Source: Anoxybacillus amylolyticus (GTDB lineage Bacteria; Bacillota; Bacilli; Bacillales; Anoxybacillaceae). Taken from it: a DNA stretch of 64,000 nt. Positions 36,684-46,686 of this stretch are shown here, one piece after another. Location of the stretch: the NCBI RefSeq assembly GCF_001634285.1, contig NZ_CP015438.1, positions 2,678,001 to 2,742,000 of the forward strand. The letters are read 5' to 3'. The stretch's first letter is position 1, and each line of letters begins with the position of its first letter. Both the position numbers and the translations under genes were made by a program. The notes beneath the pieces are model-generated. The model saw only the letters and a program-made list of their open reading frames with translations. It did no database searches and had not been told where the DNA came from.

Positions 36684-37829
36684 ATGATTTATCTCGACTT
36701 TGCTGCTACCACTCCGATGAGCGAAGAAGCGCTCGCCGTTTATACAGAAGTAGCGAGAACGTATTTTGGCAACTCCAGCAGTTTACACGACATCGGCAGC
36801 GATGCCGCCCGATTGCTTGCAATTTGCCGGAAACAGCTTGCGGAATTGATTAACGGAGAAGAAAAAGGGATTTATTTTACAAGCGGCGGAAGCGAATCGA
36901 ATATTCTCGCCGTTCGCTCTATCATCGAAGCACATCGGCATAAAGGAAACCATCTTATCACAACATCAACAGAACATGCTTCACTTTATCACTTATTCCA
37001 GCAGCTAGAAACAGAAGGATATGACGTGACCTATTTGCCTGTCGATCGCTTCGGATGCATCGATTTAGCGGAGTTAGAGCAGGCGATTACAAACGAAACG
37101 ATTTTCGCCTCCATTCATCACGCCAATTCAGAAATCGGTACGGTTCAACCAATTGCTGATATCGGGAAGATTTTACGAAGAAATGGCGTTATCTTTCATA
37201 GCGATTGTGTGCAAACATTTGGTAAAATACAGGTAGATGTGCAAGCGATGGGGATCGATAGCTTGTCTATTTCTGCCCATAAAATTTATGGACCCAAAGG
37301 AGTCGGTGCTGTCTACATCGACCCACGCATCAAGTGGACGCCTTGTTTTCATAACGCCACGCACGAATCGGGCTTTCGCCCTGGAACGGTCAATGTGCCT
37401 GGGATTGCTGCTTTCGTTACTGCTGCCCAGCAAATGTGCAGGGAACTTACGGAGGAAAAGATGCGATTAGAAGCGTTGCGGCAATATTTCCTTTCGCAAG
37501 TAGCGGAAAAACAGCTGTCCATCACGATTGAAGGGCATCCAGAGGAGCATTTGCCAAATATTATCGGGTTTTCTGTCCACGGCATCGAAGGACAATATAC
37601 GATGCTTGAATGCAACCGTTACGGCTTTGCCATCTCGACAGGAAGCGCTTGCCAAGTCGGAAAGCAAGCACCATCAAGAACGATGGTTACGATCGGCAAA
37701 GAAGTAGAAGAAGCGAAACAATTTGTCCGCATTTCGCTCGGCAAACCGACGACGACAGAACAACTCGCAAAGTTGATTGCTGTGTTAGAAACCATTTGTC
37801 AAAAGCGAAAGGTGGGAAAAGACAATTGA
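36684..37829 (+). CDS. NifS-type cysteine desulfurase of the NAD locus
   Basis: 381 residues, PLP-dependent. It removes sulfur from cysteine for Fe-S assembly. The PLP lysine lies in SISAHKIYGPKGVG near residue 202, and the active-site cysteine is in STGSACQVGKQAPS. HHANSEIGTVQPI and FHSDCVQTFGK are conserved. B. subtilis has a nifS gene in the same divergent position, where it supports the NadA cluster. It overlaps nadR by four bases. GAGGGAAGACGT precedes the ATG. Confidence 0.95.
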   Translation: MIYLDFAATTPMSEEALAVYTEVARTYFGNSSSLHDIGSDAARLLAICRKQLAELINGEEKGIYFTSGGSESNILAVRSIIEAHRHKGNHLITTSTEHASLYHLFQQLETEGYDVTYLPVDRFGCIDLAELEQAITNETIFASIHHANSEIGTVQPIADIGKILRRNGVIFHSDCVQTFGKIQVDVQAMGIDSLSISAHKIYGPKGVGAVYIDPRIKWTPCFHNATHESGFRPGTVNVPGIAAFVTAAQQMCRELTEEKMRLEALRQYFLSQVAEKQLSITIEGHPEEHLPNIIGFSVHGIEGQYTMLECNRYGFAISTGSACQVGKQAPSRTMVTIGKEVEEAKQFVRISLGKPTTTEQLAKLIAVLETICQKRKVGKDN

Positions 37830-38362
37830 AAGAGGAGAAAAAAATTTTTGGGGAAGAACGGCGCCAGTTTATTTTGCAATGGCTAAAAGAAAGCAATGAG
37901 CCATTGACGGGAGCAGAATTAGCCGCGAAGACGAACGTCAGCCGCCAAGTGATTGTGCAAGATATTTCGCTATTAAAAGCGCGCAATGAACCGATCATTG
38001 CGACAAGCCAAGGCTATTTATATTTAAAAACGCCAACGAAAAATGAAACATATACGCGCGTGGTCGCCTGCTTTCATACGCCAGAACAGACGAAAGAAGA
38101 ACTTTATTTAATCGTCGACCACGGCGTCACCGTCAAAGACGTGAAAATTGAGCATCCCGTCTACGGCGATTTAACCGCGTCCGTCATGGTCAGCAACCGC
38201 CGCGAAGTGAACCAATTCATTCAAAAAATTAAAGAAACGAACGCTTCGTTTTTGCTCCAGCTGACAGACGGTACGCATTTGCATACGCTGGAAGCGGACT
38301 CGCCTGCTAAGCTGGAAGCGGCTTGTCTTGCTTTGCAACAAGCAGGATTCCTCATCGAATGA
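37826..38362 (+). CDS. nadR: Niacin-responsive transcription repressor NadR (YrxA/NiaR)
   Basis: 178 residues. The start is a TTG (37826) overlapping the nifS stop as TTGA, with AGGTGGG upstream. An N-terminal winged helix (GEERRQFILQWLKESNEPLTG, then AAKTNVSRQVIVQDISLL) binds DNA. The C-terminal 3H domain carries three conserved histidines in VDHGVTVKD, EHPVYGDL and THLHTLE and binds nicotinate with a metal. It represses nadBCA and its own operon. It ends at a good terminator. Confidence 0.93.
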   Translation: MKEEKKIFGEERRQFILQWLKESNEPLTGAELAAKTNVSRQVIVQDISLLKARNEPIIATSQGYLYLKTPTKNETYTRVVACFHTPEQTKEELYLIVDHGVTVKDVKIEHPVYGDLTASVMVSNRREVNQFIQKIKETNASFLLQLTDGTHLHTLEADSPAKLEAACLALQQAGFLIE

Positions 38363-38364
38363 CC

Positions 38365-38397
38365 GGATTCACTTACGAATGCTTCGTAATCTAATCC
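38365..38397 (+). terminator. Terminator of nifS-nadR
   Basis: GGATT/AATCC outer pairs and TTACGAA/TTCGTAA inner pairs with a TGC loop, followed by seven T residues. Confidence 0.8.
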
Positions 38398-38455
38398 TTT
38401 TTTACATGTTGGTAAAACTTTTAATACAGAAATTTCAATTAATAAATCTATATAA

Positions 38456-38637
38456 ATGCACATTGAAGTGTTAACATTTTTCCACTGTCGGGCGACTGAA
38501 CAACACCGCTCCTAGACAAATGAATTTGTCTGGGAGGCGGCTCGTTGTTCGGTTCTCTGTCACGCGAACGCGTGACGCAGGCAAACCTTTGGCTTCCTCT
38601 GGCAGTCGAAAAAATAAGTGGAACTCTCCAGTTGCAT
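38456..38637 (+). ncRNA. Unassigned multi-helix structured element
   Basis: This 314-base gap holds a densely paired element. Closing pairs are ATGCA/TGCAT (38456-38460, 38633-38637), TTCCACT/AGTGGAA (38480-38486, 38617-38623) and CGACTG/CAGTCG (38493-38498, 38603-38608). Inside are a long hairpin (GAACAAC/GTTGTTC at 38498-38504 and 38544-38550, then a near-perfect 15-pair stem 38506-38540 with a TGAA loop) and a second hairpin GTCACGC/GCGTGAC (38559-38576). It is flanked by AT-rich DNA. It could be a cis-acting leader of the next gene, an independent small RNA, or a relic of a palindromic mobile element. I do not recognise a known riboswitch. Strand is set by the downstream gene only. Confidence 0.5.
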
Positions 38638-38676
38638 GTATATATCTTAAAGCAAATATAATCATTAGGTGAGAAC

Positions 38677-38946
38677 ATGAGCATCCATCTTTTTAGTTTC
38701 TTCATCTTCGCTTTGTTGTTTGGGAGAAGCATTCAATACGGGGTAGAGAAATATATTCCGTCACCCATTCTTCAAAGTGTTGTTATTGTTTCTGTGATTG
38801 CTATATTTTTTATCACCAGCAGTGCAGTGTATAAGCGGTACCAGTTGGACAAGGTAAAAATCAAGCCAACAATATGGATTCCGTCGCTAGTGGTCACTCT
38901 TATTCTTGCTATAGCACTTTATGAACTGCATATTTTACCTAGTTGA
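38677..38946 (+). CDS. Small membrane protein of unknown function
   Basis: 89 residues with three likely membrane helices (about 2-16, 29-50, 67-86) separated by KRYQLDKVKIKP. AGGTGAGAAC precedes the ATG at good spacing, and a strong terminator follows, so it looks like a real monocistronic gene. I do not recognise a family. It follows the structured element at 38456-38637, which may lie in its 5' leader. Confidence 0.6.
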   Translation: MSIHLFSFFIFALLFGRSIQYGVEKYIPSPILQSVVIVSVIAIFFITSSAVYKRYQLDKVKIKPTIWIPSLVVTLILAIALYELHILPS

Positions 38947-38972
38947 GCCGACTCCCATTGGCTCCACAAATT

Positions 38973-39000
38973 AACCCCCAGCCGCGCGCGGCTGGGGGTT
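38973..39000. terminator. Bidirectional terminator, GC-rich perfect palindrome
   Basis: AACCCCCAGCCGCG and its exact complement form a 14-pair palindrome ending in TTTTCT on the plus strand and TTAATTTG on the minus. It ends the small membrane gene (+) and pheA (-). Confidence 0.88.
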
Positions 39001-39002
39001 TT

Positions 39003-39851
39003 CTAAATAATATAATACGGATAACTTCCCAACACTTGCACGGTGCAGTCAAGCGCTTCGAGTTCGGCAATCGCGCCTGGGATAAGAACATCGTCCATCT
39101 TTTGGTCGATGTCGATGATGAAAAAGTAGTTGCCTAGCCCGGTTTTTGCCGGGCGGGATTCGATTTTCGTCAAGTTCAGACGGCGCCAAGCGAAGGCGGA
39201 CAACACTTGATGGAGCGCACCCGCTTGGTCTTTCGGCAGCGTAATCATGAGCGTTGTTTTATCACCGGCATAAAGCGTCGATTGAAGCGGTAGCTCTTCG
39301 CTTTGTTTGCGGACGATAATAAAACGCGTATGGTTATAGTCGTAGTCATGAATGTTTGCTTTCACGATTTCTAATCCGTATTCTTTCGCTGCTAATTCGT
39401 TTGCAATGGCCGCAATCGGAAGGTGCGGATGCTCGCTTACAAACTTCGCCGCTGCGCTTGTCGAAGTCATATAGACGTATTTCGCTTTTTTAAACGTCGT
39501 ATGCAAAAACTTATGGCACTGGGCAATCGCATGCGAATGCGAATAAATTTCGCGCACGTCGCTCCAATGATGCTTATAATACGGATGCACCATTAAATGT
39601 TGCTGAATCGGGGCGATAATCTCCCCGACAATCGGCAGCGGCTGTTCGTGAACTAAATAGTCAATCGTTAAATTCACCGACCCTTCGAGCGCATTTTCAA
39701 GCGGCACTACCCCTATCTCTACTTCCCCATTGCTTACCGCATCGATGCACTCCGGAATCGTATCGTATGCCCTTTTTTCCGCAAGTGGAAACATCGTCGT
39801 CACCGCTAAATCCGTAAACGTCGCTTTCGGTCCTAAATAGCCAATTTTCAT
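39003..39851 (-). CDS. pheA: Prephenate dehydratase
   Basis: 282 residues. It converts prephenate to phenylpyruvate in phenylalanine synthesis. It starts MKIGYLGPKATFTDLA. Catalytic-domain motifs are VPLENALEGSVNLTIDYL and the TRF box HTRFIIV. The C-terminal ACT domain (LHQVLSAFAWRRLNLTKIESRP) binds phenylalanine for feedback inhibition. Last gene of a obg-pheB-pheA group; 17 bases after pheB. Confidence 0.96.
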   Translation of the reverse strand: MKIGYLGPKATFTDLAVTTMFPLAEKRAYDTIPECIDAVSNGEVEIGVVPLENALEGSVNLTIDYLVHEQPLPIVGEIIAPIQQHLMVHPYYKHHWSDVREIYSHSHAIAQCHKFLHTTFKKAKYVYMTSTSAAAKFVSEHPHLPIAAIANELAAKEYGLEIVKANIHDYDYNHTRFIIVRKQSEELPLQSTLYAGDKTTLMITLPKDQAGALHQVLSAFAWRRLNLTKIESRPAKTGLGNYFFIIDIDQKMDDVLIPGAIAELEALDCTVQVLGSYPYYII

Positions 39852-39868
39852 CGTTCTCTCCCCTAATT

Positions 39869-40312
39869 CTAATACGCACCAGACCCTACAATTTCTACTT
39901 GTTCGACAAATTCCAGTCGGCGCAATTTTGCTAGCAGCTCTTCTAGCTCTTCTTTCATCTCGTTTGTACTAATCGACATCGTCACATTCGCCCGCCCTTG
40001 AAGCGGAATCGTTTGGTGAATCGTTAATACGTTGCAGCCGGCCGCCGCCACAACGCTAAGCAGCTTCGACAACGTGCCAGATCGGTCCTCTAAATGAAAA
40101 AACAACGTCACAATGCTTTCTTTCACAACCGTTTGAAACGGAAACACCGCATCGCGATATTTGTAAAATACGCTGCGGCTTACATCGACGAGCTGCACCG
40201 CCTCTGCCACCGAACTAACTTTTTTCCTATCCAGCAGCTCTTTTGCCTGTAACACTTTTCGCATCGCTTCCGGCAACACATCTTCCCGCACTAAATAAAA
40301 CTTTTTATCCAC
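39869..40312 (-). CDS. pheB: ACT domain-containing protein PheB (UPF0735)
   Basis: 147 residues. The N-terminal half has an HTH-like segment ([25 protein letters not shown]) and the C-terminal half an ACT domain ([31 protein letters not shown]). It is always next to pheA and obg in Bacillaceae. Probably an amino-acid-sensing regulator; its targets are not known to me. Confidence 0.9.
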   Translation of the reverse strand: MDKKFYLVREDVLPEAMRKVLQAKELLDRKKVSSVAEAVQLVDVSRSVFYKYRDAVFPFQTVVKESIVTLFFHLEDRSGTLSKLLSVVAAAGCNVLTIHQTIPLQGRANVTMSISTNEMKEELEELLAKLRRLEFVEQVEIVGSGAY

Positions 40313-40330
40313 CCTTCATCTCCCGCTTCG

Positions 40331-42176
<1,846 letters not shown>

Positions 42177-42206
42177 CGACGCTCCTACCCATTCATTTTT
42201 AGAAAA

Positions 42207-42215
42207 ATTATACCA
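42207..42215 (-). promoter_or_regulatory. Extended -10 promoter of the spo0B-obg operon
   Basis: Minus strand TGGTATAAT: perfect -10 (42207-42212) with TGn extension, 30 bases before spo0B. A TTGACT word lies too close to act as its -35. Confidence 0.6.
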
Positions 42216-42264
42216 AATGGTCAGTCAAACAGCTAGTCTAAATCATTTTTGCTAAATCAAAAAG

Positions 42265-42293
42265 AAAACCCTAACCAACACGGTTAGAGTTTT
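42265..42293 (-). terminator. Terminator after rpmA
   Basis: Minus strand AAAACTCTAACC pairs with GGTTAGGGTTTT (one G-U), loop GTGTT, then CTTTTTG. Confidence 0.85.
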
Positions 42294-42301
42294 CCAATGC
42301 T

Positions 42302-42598
<297 letters not shown>

Positions 42599-42937
42599 TC
42601 ACCTCCTAGATTTGTCGGCAATTCGAATATATTTCCCATACTCTTTTTCAATCGTCTGCAATGAAACGAGCATCGCTTCCAAAAGAAGCTGCACTCTTTC
42701 GCTTGTTTGCGCATCTTCCACACTTGGAAGCTCACAGCGCAAATATCCGCTTTCTCCTTGCGTAATGCGCGGTTTTACGTTCGTTAAAGCCATTACCGCA
42801 TTAATCGCACCAAACGACACTGCAGAGGCTCCAGCACATACGATATCTTGCCCGCGTTTCGCGAATTGGGCGTGTCCGCTCATCGTAAACGAGGCAATTT
42901 TTCCATCGTCTGTGCGCTCTACTTCCACATGTATCAT
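42599..42937 (-). CDS. prp: Ribosomal-processing cysteine protease Prp
   Basis: 112 residues. It cuts the leader from L27. The catalytic pair falls at the textbook positions, H22 in SGHAQFAKRGQD and C34 in IVCAGASAVS. It sits between rplU and rpmA, the invariant Firmicute order (rplU-prp-rpmA), and was formerly called ysxB. Confidence 0.95.
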   Translation of the reverse strand: MIHVEVERTDDGKIASFTMSGHAQFAKRGQDIVCAGASAVSFGAINAVMALTNVKPRITQGESGYLRCELPSVEDAQTSERVQLLLEAMLVSLQTIEKEYGKYIRIADKSRR

Positions 42938-42947
42938 CGTCGACGCC

Positions 42948-43256
42948 TTACGCGTTAATTTTTTCGATCACTACTTTTGTGTAAGGTTGACGGTGACCTT
43001 GTTTGCGGCGATAGTTCTTTTTCGGCTTGTACTTGAACACGATAATTTTCTTTTGACGGCCGTGTTTTTGTACTTTCGCCGTTACCGTTGCGCCTTCTAC
43101 TGTAGGATTGCCTACTTTCACTATTTCGCCGCCGACAAATAATACTTTGTCGAACGTCACAGTTTCTCCTTCTGCAACGTCAAGCTTCTCGATGTAAACT
43201 TCTTGACCTTCTTGCACTTTAATTTGTTTTCCACCAGTTTCGATAATTGCGTACAT
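42948..43256 (-). CDS. rplU: 50S ribosomal protein L21
   Basis: 102 residues, full-length L21: [17 protein letters not shown] at the start, VLFVGGE in the middle, [24 protein letters not shown] at the end. The ATG at 43256 follows AGGAGGTG; the in-frame GTG at 43265 is part of that ribosome site. First gene of rplU-prp-rpmA, preceded by an L21 leader. Confidence 0.97.
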   Translation of the reverse strand: MYAIIETGGKQIKVQEGQEVYIEKLDVAEGETVTFDKVLFVGGEIVKVGNPTVEGATVTAKVQKHGRQKKIIVFKYKPKKNYRRKQGHRQPYTKVVIEKINA

Positions 43257-43261
43257 TTGTT

Positions 43262-43411
43262 GCACCTCCTAATATAGACTAAGACTCGCCAGCACGAGGC
43301 GGTTCACGCGAACGCTTCTTACCTGCGCTGAGCGGTTGTAGCACGGGTGCTGTAACCACTTTTGCACCGAATTTTGTCCGCAACGAAGCAGCACAAAATT
43401 TTTCTACAACA
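43262..43411 (-). promoter_or_regulatory. L21 leader (autoregulatory 5' UTR of rplU)
   Basis: The minus-strand 5' UTR of about 150 bases contains paired blocks ending in CCGCCTCGTGCTGGCGAGTC just before the rplU ribosome site. GTTGTAGAAAAATTTTGTGC and GGTTACAGCACCCGTGC lie further upstream. This matches the position and general form of the Firmicute L21 leader, thought to bind L21 and tune the operon. Confidence 0.75.
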
Positions 43412-43417
43412 TGAAAA

Positions 43418-43447
43418 ATAGTACCATAAAAAAAAGCGGACTGTCAA
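43418..43447 (-). promoter_or_regulatory. Sigma-A promoter of rplU-prp-rpmA
   Basis: Minus strand TTGACA (43442-43447), 18-base spacer, TACTAT (43418-43423). The -35 lies inside the loop of the spoIVFB terminator hairpin. Confidence 0.7.
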
Positions 43448-43457
43448 TACGTCCGCC
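43435..43457 (-). terminator. Terminator of spoIVFA-spoIVFB
   Basis: Minus strand GGCGGAC pairs with GTCCGCT across a nine-base loop, followed by seven more T residues. It begins six bases past the spoIVFB stop. Confidence 0.8.
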
Positions 43458-43463
43458 TCGTTT

Positions 43464-44327
43464 TCATCCATAGAGAAGCCGCCCGACAGGAATGTTTGGC
43501 TGCTTGTCGGCAAAAACGGCATGCAACAACTCATTTTCATCTAAAATGGCGCGATCCTTCGCTTGCTTCCCAACGATGATAGAATGTTTTTGCCCCCGAT
43601 AAAATTTATCTAGAACGTTCCACACTGTTTCTGTTTCCTCCACGGTTAGCGGACGCCATTTTGCATATTGTCCTTTTTTGCCATAATACCTTTCCAACAA
43701 AAAGCGCATGATGATATACGGATGGTGTTTCCATTCTTTCCATAGGGAAAAAAGCAAAAAAACGACAATTAGCCAAAGATCCAATTGTTTCGGTGCAAAA
43801 AAGAAAATGCCCACAATGACAACAAATAACACTGCGCACGAATAGATAATGGTTTGCCGATGCGCACGGCTAAATGGGAGTAAACGCGTCAATAAAAGAA
43901 AGAGAAGCTTACCGCCATCGAGCGGCCAAACGGGCAAAAGATTGAGCGCAACAATCGCCACGTTATAATGGAAAAACAACTGCCAATAGGCAAATGACAA
44001 TATATCGTATTTCCATAAAAGAAAGGCACCACCAACTAGCCAAACGTGCTGCGCTGGGCCAGCAAGCGTGACAACTAGCTCTTCGCGAAATGGGCGATTG
44101 CCGTATTCATCCATTTCTGCCACTCCACCAAACGGAAGCAATAAAATGCGCTTCACACGCCAAGAAAACCATTGCGCGGCAATAGCATGCCCTAATTCAT
44201 GAATGAAAACAATCGAAAACAAAATAAGTAGTTGCTTAAAATGCGCCGTCACTACTGCCAGCCCGCTTAACAACCAAAAGAGCGGATGGAGATGAACTTT
44301 CGCCAATAATGCTACGTACTTATTCAA
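43464..44327 (-). CDS. spoIVFB: Intramembrane metalloprotease SpoIVFB (pro-sigma-K processing)
   Basis: 287 residues from a TTG at 44327, reached by AGGTGG at six bases. This gives NKYVALLAKVHLHPLFWLL, aligned to the B. subtilis start. It is a site-2-protease family enzyme in the outer forespore membrane. Zinc motif HELGH has H43, E44 and H47 at the same positions as B. subtilis, and the third ligand is in NLLPVWPLDGGK. A CBS-like C-terminal domain ends ILDENELLHAVFADK. It overlaps the end of spoIVFA by eight bases. The longer frame to 44453 is spoIVFA sequence in another frame. Confidence 0.96.
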   Translation of the reverse strand: MNKYVALLAKVHLHPLFWLLSGLAVVTAHFKQLLILFSIVFIHELGHAIAAQWFSWRVKRILLLPFGGVAEMDEYGNRPFREELVVTLAGPAQHVWLVGGAFLLWKYDILSFAYWQLFFHYNVAIVALNLLPVWPLDGGKLLFLLLTRLLPFSRAHRQTIIYSCAVLFVVIVGIFFFAPKQLDLWLIVVFLLFSLWKEWKHHPYIIMRFLLERYYGKKGQYAKWRPLTVEETETVWNVLDKFYRGQKHSIIVGKQAKDRAILDENELLHAVFADKQPNIPVGRLLYG

Positions 44328-45066
44328 ACGGAACCACCTGAATTGGGTCAATGAAGCGGTCGCCTTGCTTAATGGCAAAATAAAATACCCCTTTAGCGCC
44401 GTTTGTTTCGTTTGCCGCTTTTCCGACTTCTTTTCCCTTTTCAACAAAATCATACAGTTTGACCGTAATCGTTCCTAAATTCCCGTACCATGATTCGCTT
44501 CCATCCGCGTGTTGAATGATAACCGTTTTGCCGATTTTTTCTTTCGTTCCAGTGAAAATGACGATTCCTTCGCTCATGGCTTCCACCGAAGCATTATTGT
44601 CTGTTTCAACCATAATTCCTTGTCCATTTTCCGTAAATTTTTCAAGTACTCGCCCTGTCGCAGGAATCGCATAGGTCGGTGAATTCGATGACTTTTTCCC
44701 CTTTTCCGTAGGCAAAATGGCAAGTGGTTCACCAAATTGTTGTTCATACCATTTTGAGATGGCAGCAAATTGAAATTCTTGCGTCATCGTCTGTTTTACG
44801 AGCGAACGAATAGGCTGAAGCGTTTCGGACGGATTTTTAAACGCGATTGCTGCTATTAAGACGAGGCAAGCAGCAAAAAACGTTTTTACTAACACTAGTT
44901 CTTTACGAAAAAACGGCGGCTTCTCGTCCGTTACGTACCGGTCATACGTAACGATCGGCTGTCCGTATCGTTCTTCGTCGATCAGGTCAAACGGACGGGA
45001 AATTCGGCTCGTTTCTCGCTTTCGTCTTTCGATTCGTTTGCGAACGTCGCGCACACGCTTATCCAT
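44320..45066 (-). CDS. spoIVFA: SpoIVFA, inhibitor and anchor of SpoIVFB
   Basis: 248 residues. A basic cytoplasmic N-terminus (DKRVRDVRKRIERRKR) and one membrane helix (TFFAACLVLIAAIAF, near 62-76) lead to an extracytoplasmic LytM/M23-like domain (GIVIFTGTKEKIGKTVIIQHADGSESWYGNLG). The M23 zinc residues are not all kept, so it is probably not a protease. It holds SpoIVFB and BofA in an inhibited complex until SpoIVB cuts it. A sigma-E promoter precedes it. Confidence 0.94.
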   Translation of the reverse strand: MDKRVRDVRKRIERRKRETSRISRPFDLIDEERYGQPIVTYDRYVTDEKPPFFRKELVLVKTFFAACLVLIAAIAFKNPSETLQPIRSLVKQTMTQEFQFAAISKWYEQQFGEPLAILPTEKGKKSSNSPTYAIPATGRVLEKFTENGQGIMVETDNNASVEAMSEGIVIFTGTKEKIGKTVIIQHADGSESWYGNLGTITVKLYDFVEKGKEVGKAANETNGAKGVFYFAIKQGDRFIDPIQVVPFE

Positions 45067-45098
45067 GTCTCACCATTCCTCCACCACCTGTTTGTACC

Positions 45099-45128
45099 AA
45101 TGTATGAGACAAGTCGTGTTCGTATGCG
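45099..45128 (-). promoter_or_regulatory. Sigma-E promoter of the spoIVF operon
   Basis: Minus strand CGCATACG (45121-45128), 14-base spacer, CATACATT (45099-45106). The -10 is a perfect CATACAnT; the -35 keeps the central ATA. The spoIVF operon is known to be sigma-E dependent in B. subtilis. Confidence 0.72.
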
Positions 45129-45134
45129 AAAAAA

Positions 45135-45158
45135 AAGCTAGTGCCATCACACTAGCTT
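45135..45158 (-). terminator. Terminator of the mreBCD-minCD operon
   Basis: Minus strand AAGCTAGTG pairs perfectly with CACTAGCTT, loop TGATGG, followed by TTTTTTCGC. It contains the minD stop codon. Confidence 0.88.
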
Positions 45159-45958
45159 CGAACACCGAAAAATTTTTTTAGTTTGGAAAAAACGCCTTTT
45201 TGTTCTTCTTCTAACGGCTGCAGCGGTACCGATTCCCCAAGAATTCGTCTGGCGATGTTTCGGTAAGCAATCGATGCTTTGCTCGTCGGGTCAAGCACAA
45301 TCGGCTCCCCATTGTTTGATGCTTTAATGACGTTTTCATCGTCGGCGATAATGCCTAATAGATCGATCGACAAATGCATGACAATTTCGTCAATATCAAG
45401 CATATCCCCATTTTTCACCATATGGCTACGAATGCGGTTAATGACAAGACGTGGAGGCTTAATATGTTCCTCTTTTTCTAGCAATCCAATAATCCGGTCA
45501 GCATCGCGCACGGCCGACACTTCTGGCGTCGTGACAACAATTGCCTCATCCGCCCCAGCGACCGCGTTTTTATATCCTTGCTCAATGCCGGCAGGACAGT
45601 CGATTAAGACGTAATCGTAATCTTGCTTTAATTCATCGACAAGCTGCTTCATTTGCTCCGGCATGACCGCTGATTTATCGCTCGTTTGCGCTGCAGGAAG
45701 CAAATATAATTTATCGTCAAAGCGCTTATCTTTCACTAACGCTTTTTGCACGGTACAACGCCCTTCGACAACATCGACTAAATCATAGATGATGCGGTTT
45801 TCAAGACCCATCACGACATCGAGGTTGCGCAAACCGATATCCGTATCCACAAGGCAGACGCGTTTTCCTAACAGCGCAAGCGCTGTTCCTAAGTTTGCGG
45901 TTGTAGTCGTTTTCCCAACGCCACCTTTTCCAGACGTAATGACGATAGCTTCTCCCAC
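45152..45958 (-). CDS. minD: Septum site-determining ATPase MinD
   Basis: 268 residues. Deviant Walker A SGKGGVGKTTTTANLG near residue 8, LVDTDIGLRNLDVVMG, DYVLIDCPAGIEQGY, and a C-terminal membrane-targeting helix (KGVFSKLKKFFGV). It recruits MinC to membranes near poles and new septa to block FtsZ ring assembly there. Two bases after minC. Confidence 0.97.
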   Translation of the reverse strand: MGEAIVITSGKGGVGKTTTTANLGTALALLGKRVCLVDTDIGLRNLDVVMGLENRIIYDLVDVVEGRCTVQKALVKDKRFDDKLYLLPAAQTSDKSAVMPEQMKQLVDELKQDYDYVLIDCPAGIEQGYKNAVAGADEAIVVTTPEVSAVRDADRIIGLLEKEEHIKPPRLVINRIRSHMVKNGDMLDIDEIVMHLSIDLLGIIADDENVIKASNNGEPIVLDPTSKASIAYRNIARRILGESVPLQPLEEEQKGVFSKLKKFFGVRS

Positions 45959-45960
45959 GG

Positions 45961-46638
45961 TTACAGTCTCCTTTCTATCCTTGTCAAATTCGGCCGCAAA
46001 TGTGTCAGTAGCTGCAAACGATCGACGACAATTTGATTCGTGTCATCAATATACGCGCATTCCATTTCGCTCCGTTCTTCTGTCTTATAGTCTGGGGCGC
46101 GATTCATCACGTCGCTAATACGAAGTTGCATCGGCTTCATCACAGAAGCAGCGATAACTGCTTCTTTGTTGCCGTAACAACCCGCATGGGCAATGCCGCG
46201 CAATGCCCCGAGAATGAAAATGTTTCCTCCCGCAATCACAGTTCCGCCCGGATTGACATCGCCAATAAGCAACAAATCCCCATCTACGTGCAACACTTGA
46301 CCGGAACGAATGATCTTGGCGACGGGTACAACCTCATTTTTTCGCTTCCATTCATATGCTTCTTCTTTCGTTACGACATTGCTCTCAATTGATCCGACGA
46401 CTAAATTTTTCTTGCCACGAACGAGCGCCCGCACTTCCTCTTCTTGTGTCGGTGTAAAATAGCGGTTCCCGATTTTTAGATGTACGGAAATGAGCGGTCC
46501 GTCTGCATCCGCTGCATTTAAGGTTAATTTGTCATCTAGCTCTGTCATTAACTCCTCGTAAGAACACATATCATCGAGATGCAACGTCAACCCGTCTTTC
46601 GTTCCTTTTATTGTGACATATGATCTTTGCTTACTCAC
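45961..46638 (-). CDS. minC: Septum site-determining protein MinC
   Basis: 225 residues from the GTG at 46638 (GAGGTGA upstream), giving [22 protein letters not shown], the B. subtilis N-terminus. The N-terminal domain inhibits FtsZ. The C-terminal beta-helix ([31 protein letters not shown]) binds MinD. A GTG nine bases upstream is a weaker start. It lies 48 bases after mreD. Confidence 0.95.
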   Translation of the reverse strand: MSKQRSYVTIKGTKDGLTLHLDDMCSYEELMTELDDKLTLNAADADGPLISVHLKIGNRYFTPTQEEEVRALVRGKKNLVVGSIESNVVTKEEAYEWKRKNEVVPVAKIIRSGQVLHVDGDLLLIGDVNPGGTVIAGGNIFILGALRGIAHAGCYGNKEAVIAASVMKPMQLRISDVMNRAPDYKTEERSEMECAYIDDTNQIVVDRLQLLTHLRPNLTRIERRL

Positions 46639-46686
46639 AACGTTCACCTCAACGGATAATTCTACAACTTTTGTCCATTTTCCTTG

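Noticed and set aside
37610-37825. N-terminal extension of NadR upstream of 37826
   Set aside because: It would be the nifS coding region in another frame; the TTG overlapping the nifS stop has the ribosome site and fits the family length.
38456-38637. Known riboswitch (c-di-GMP, SAM, Mg or Mn types) or second 6S RNA
   Set aside because: The core consensus words of these classes are absent; the helices do not match their layouts. Kept as unassigned.
44328-44453. Longer N-terminus for SpoIVFB
   Set aside because: The extension is spoIVFA sequence in another frame; the TTG at 44327 aligns with the known N-terminus and has AGGTGG upstream.
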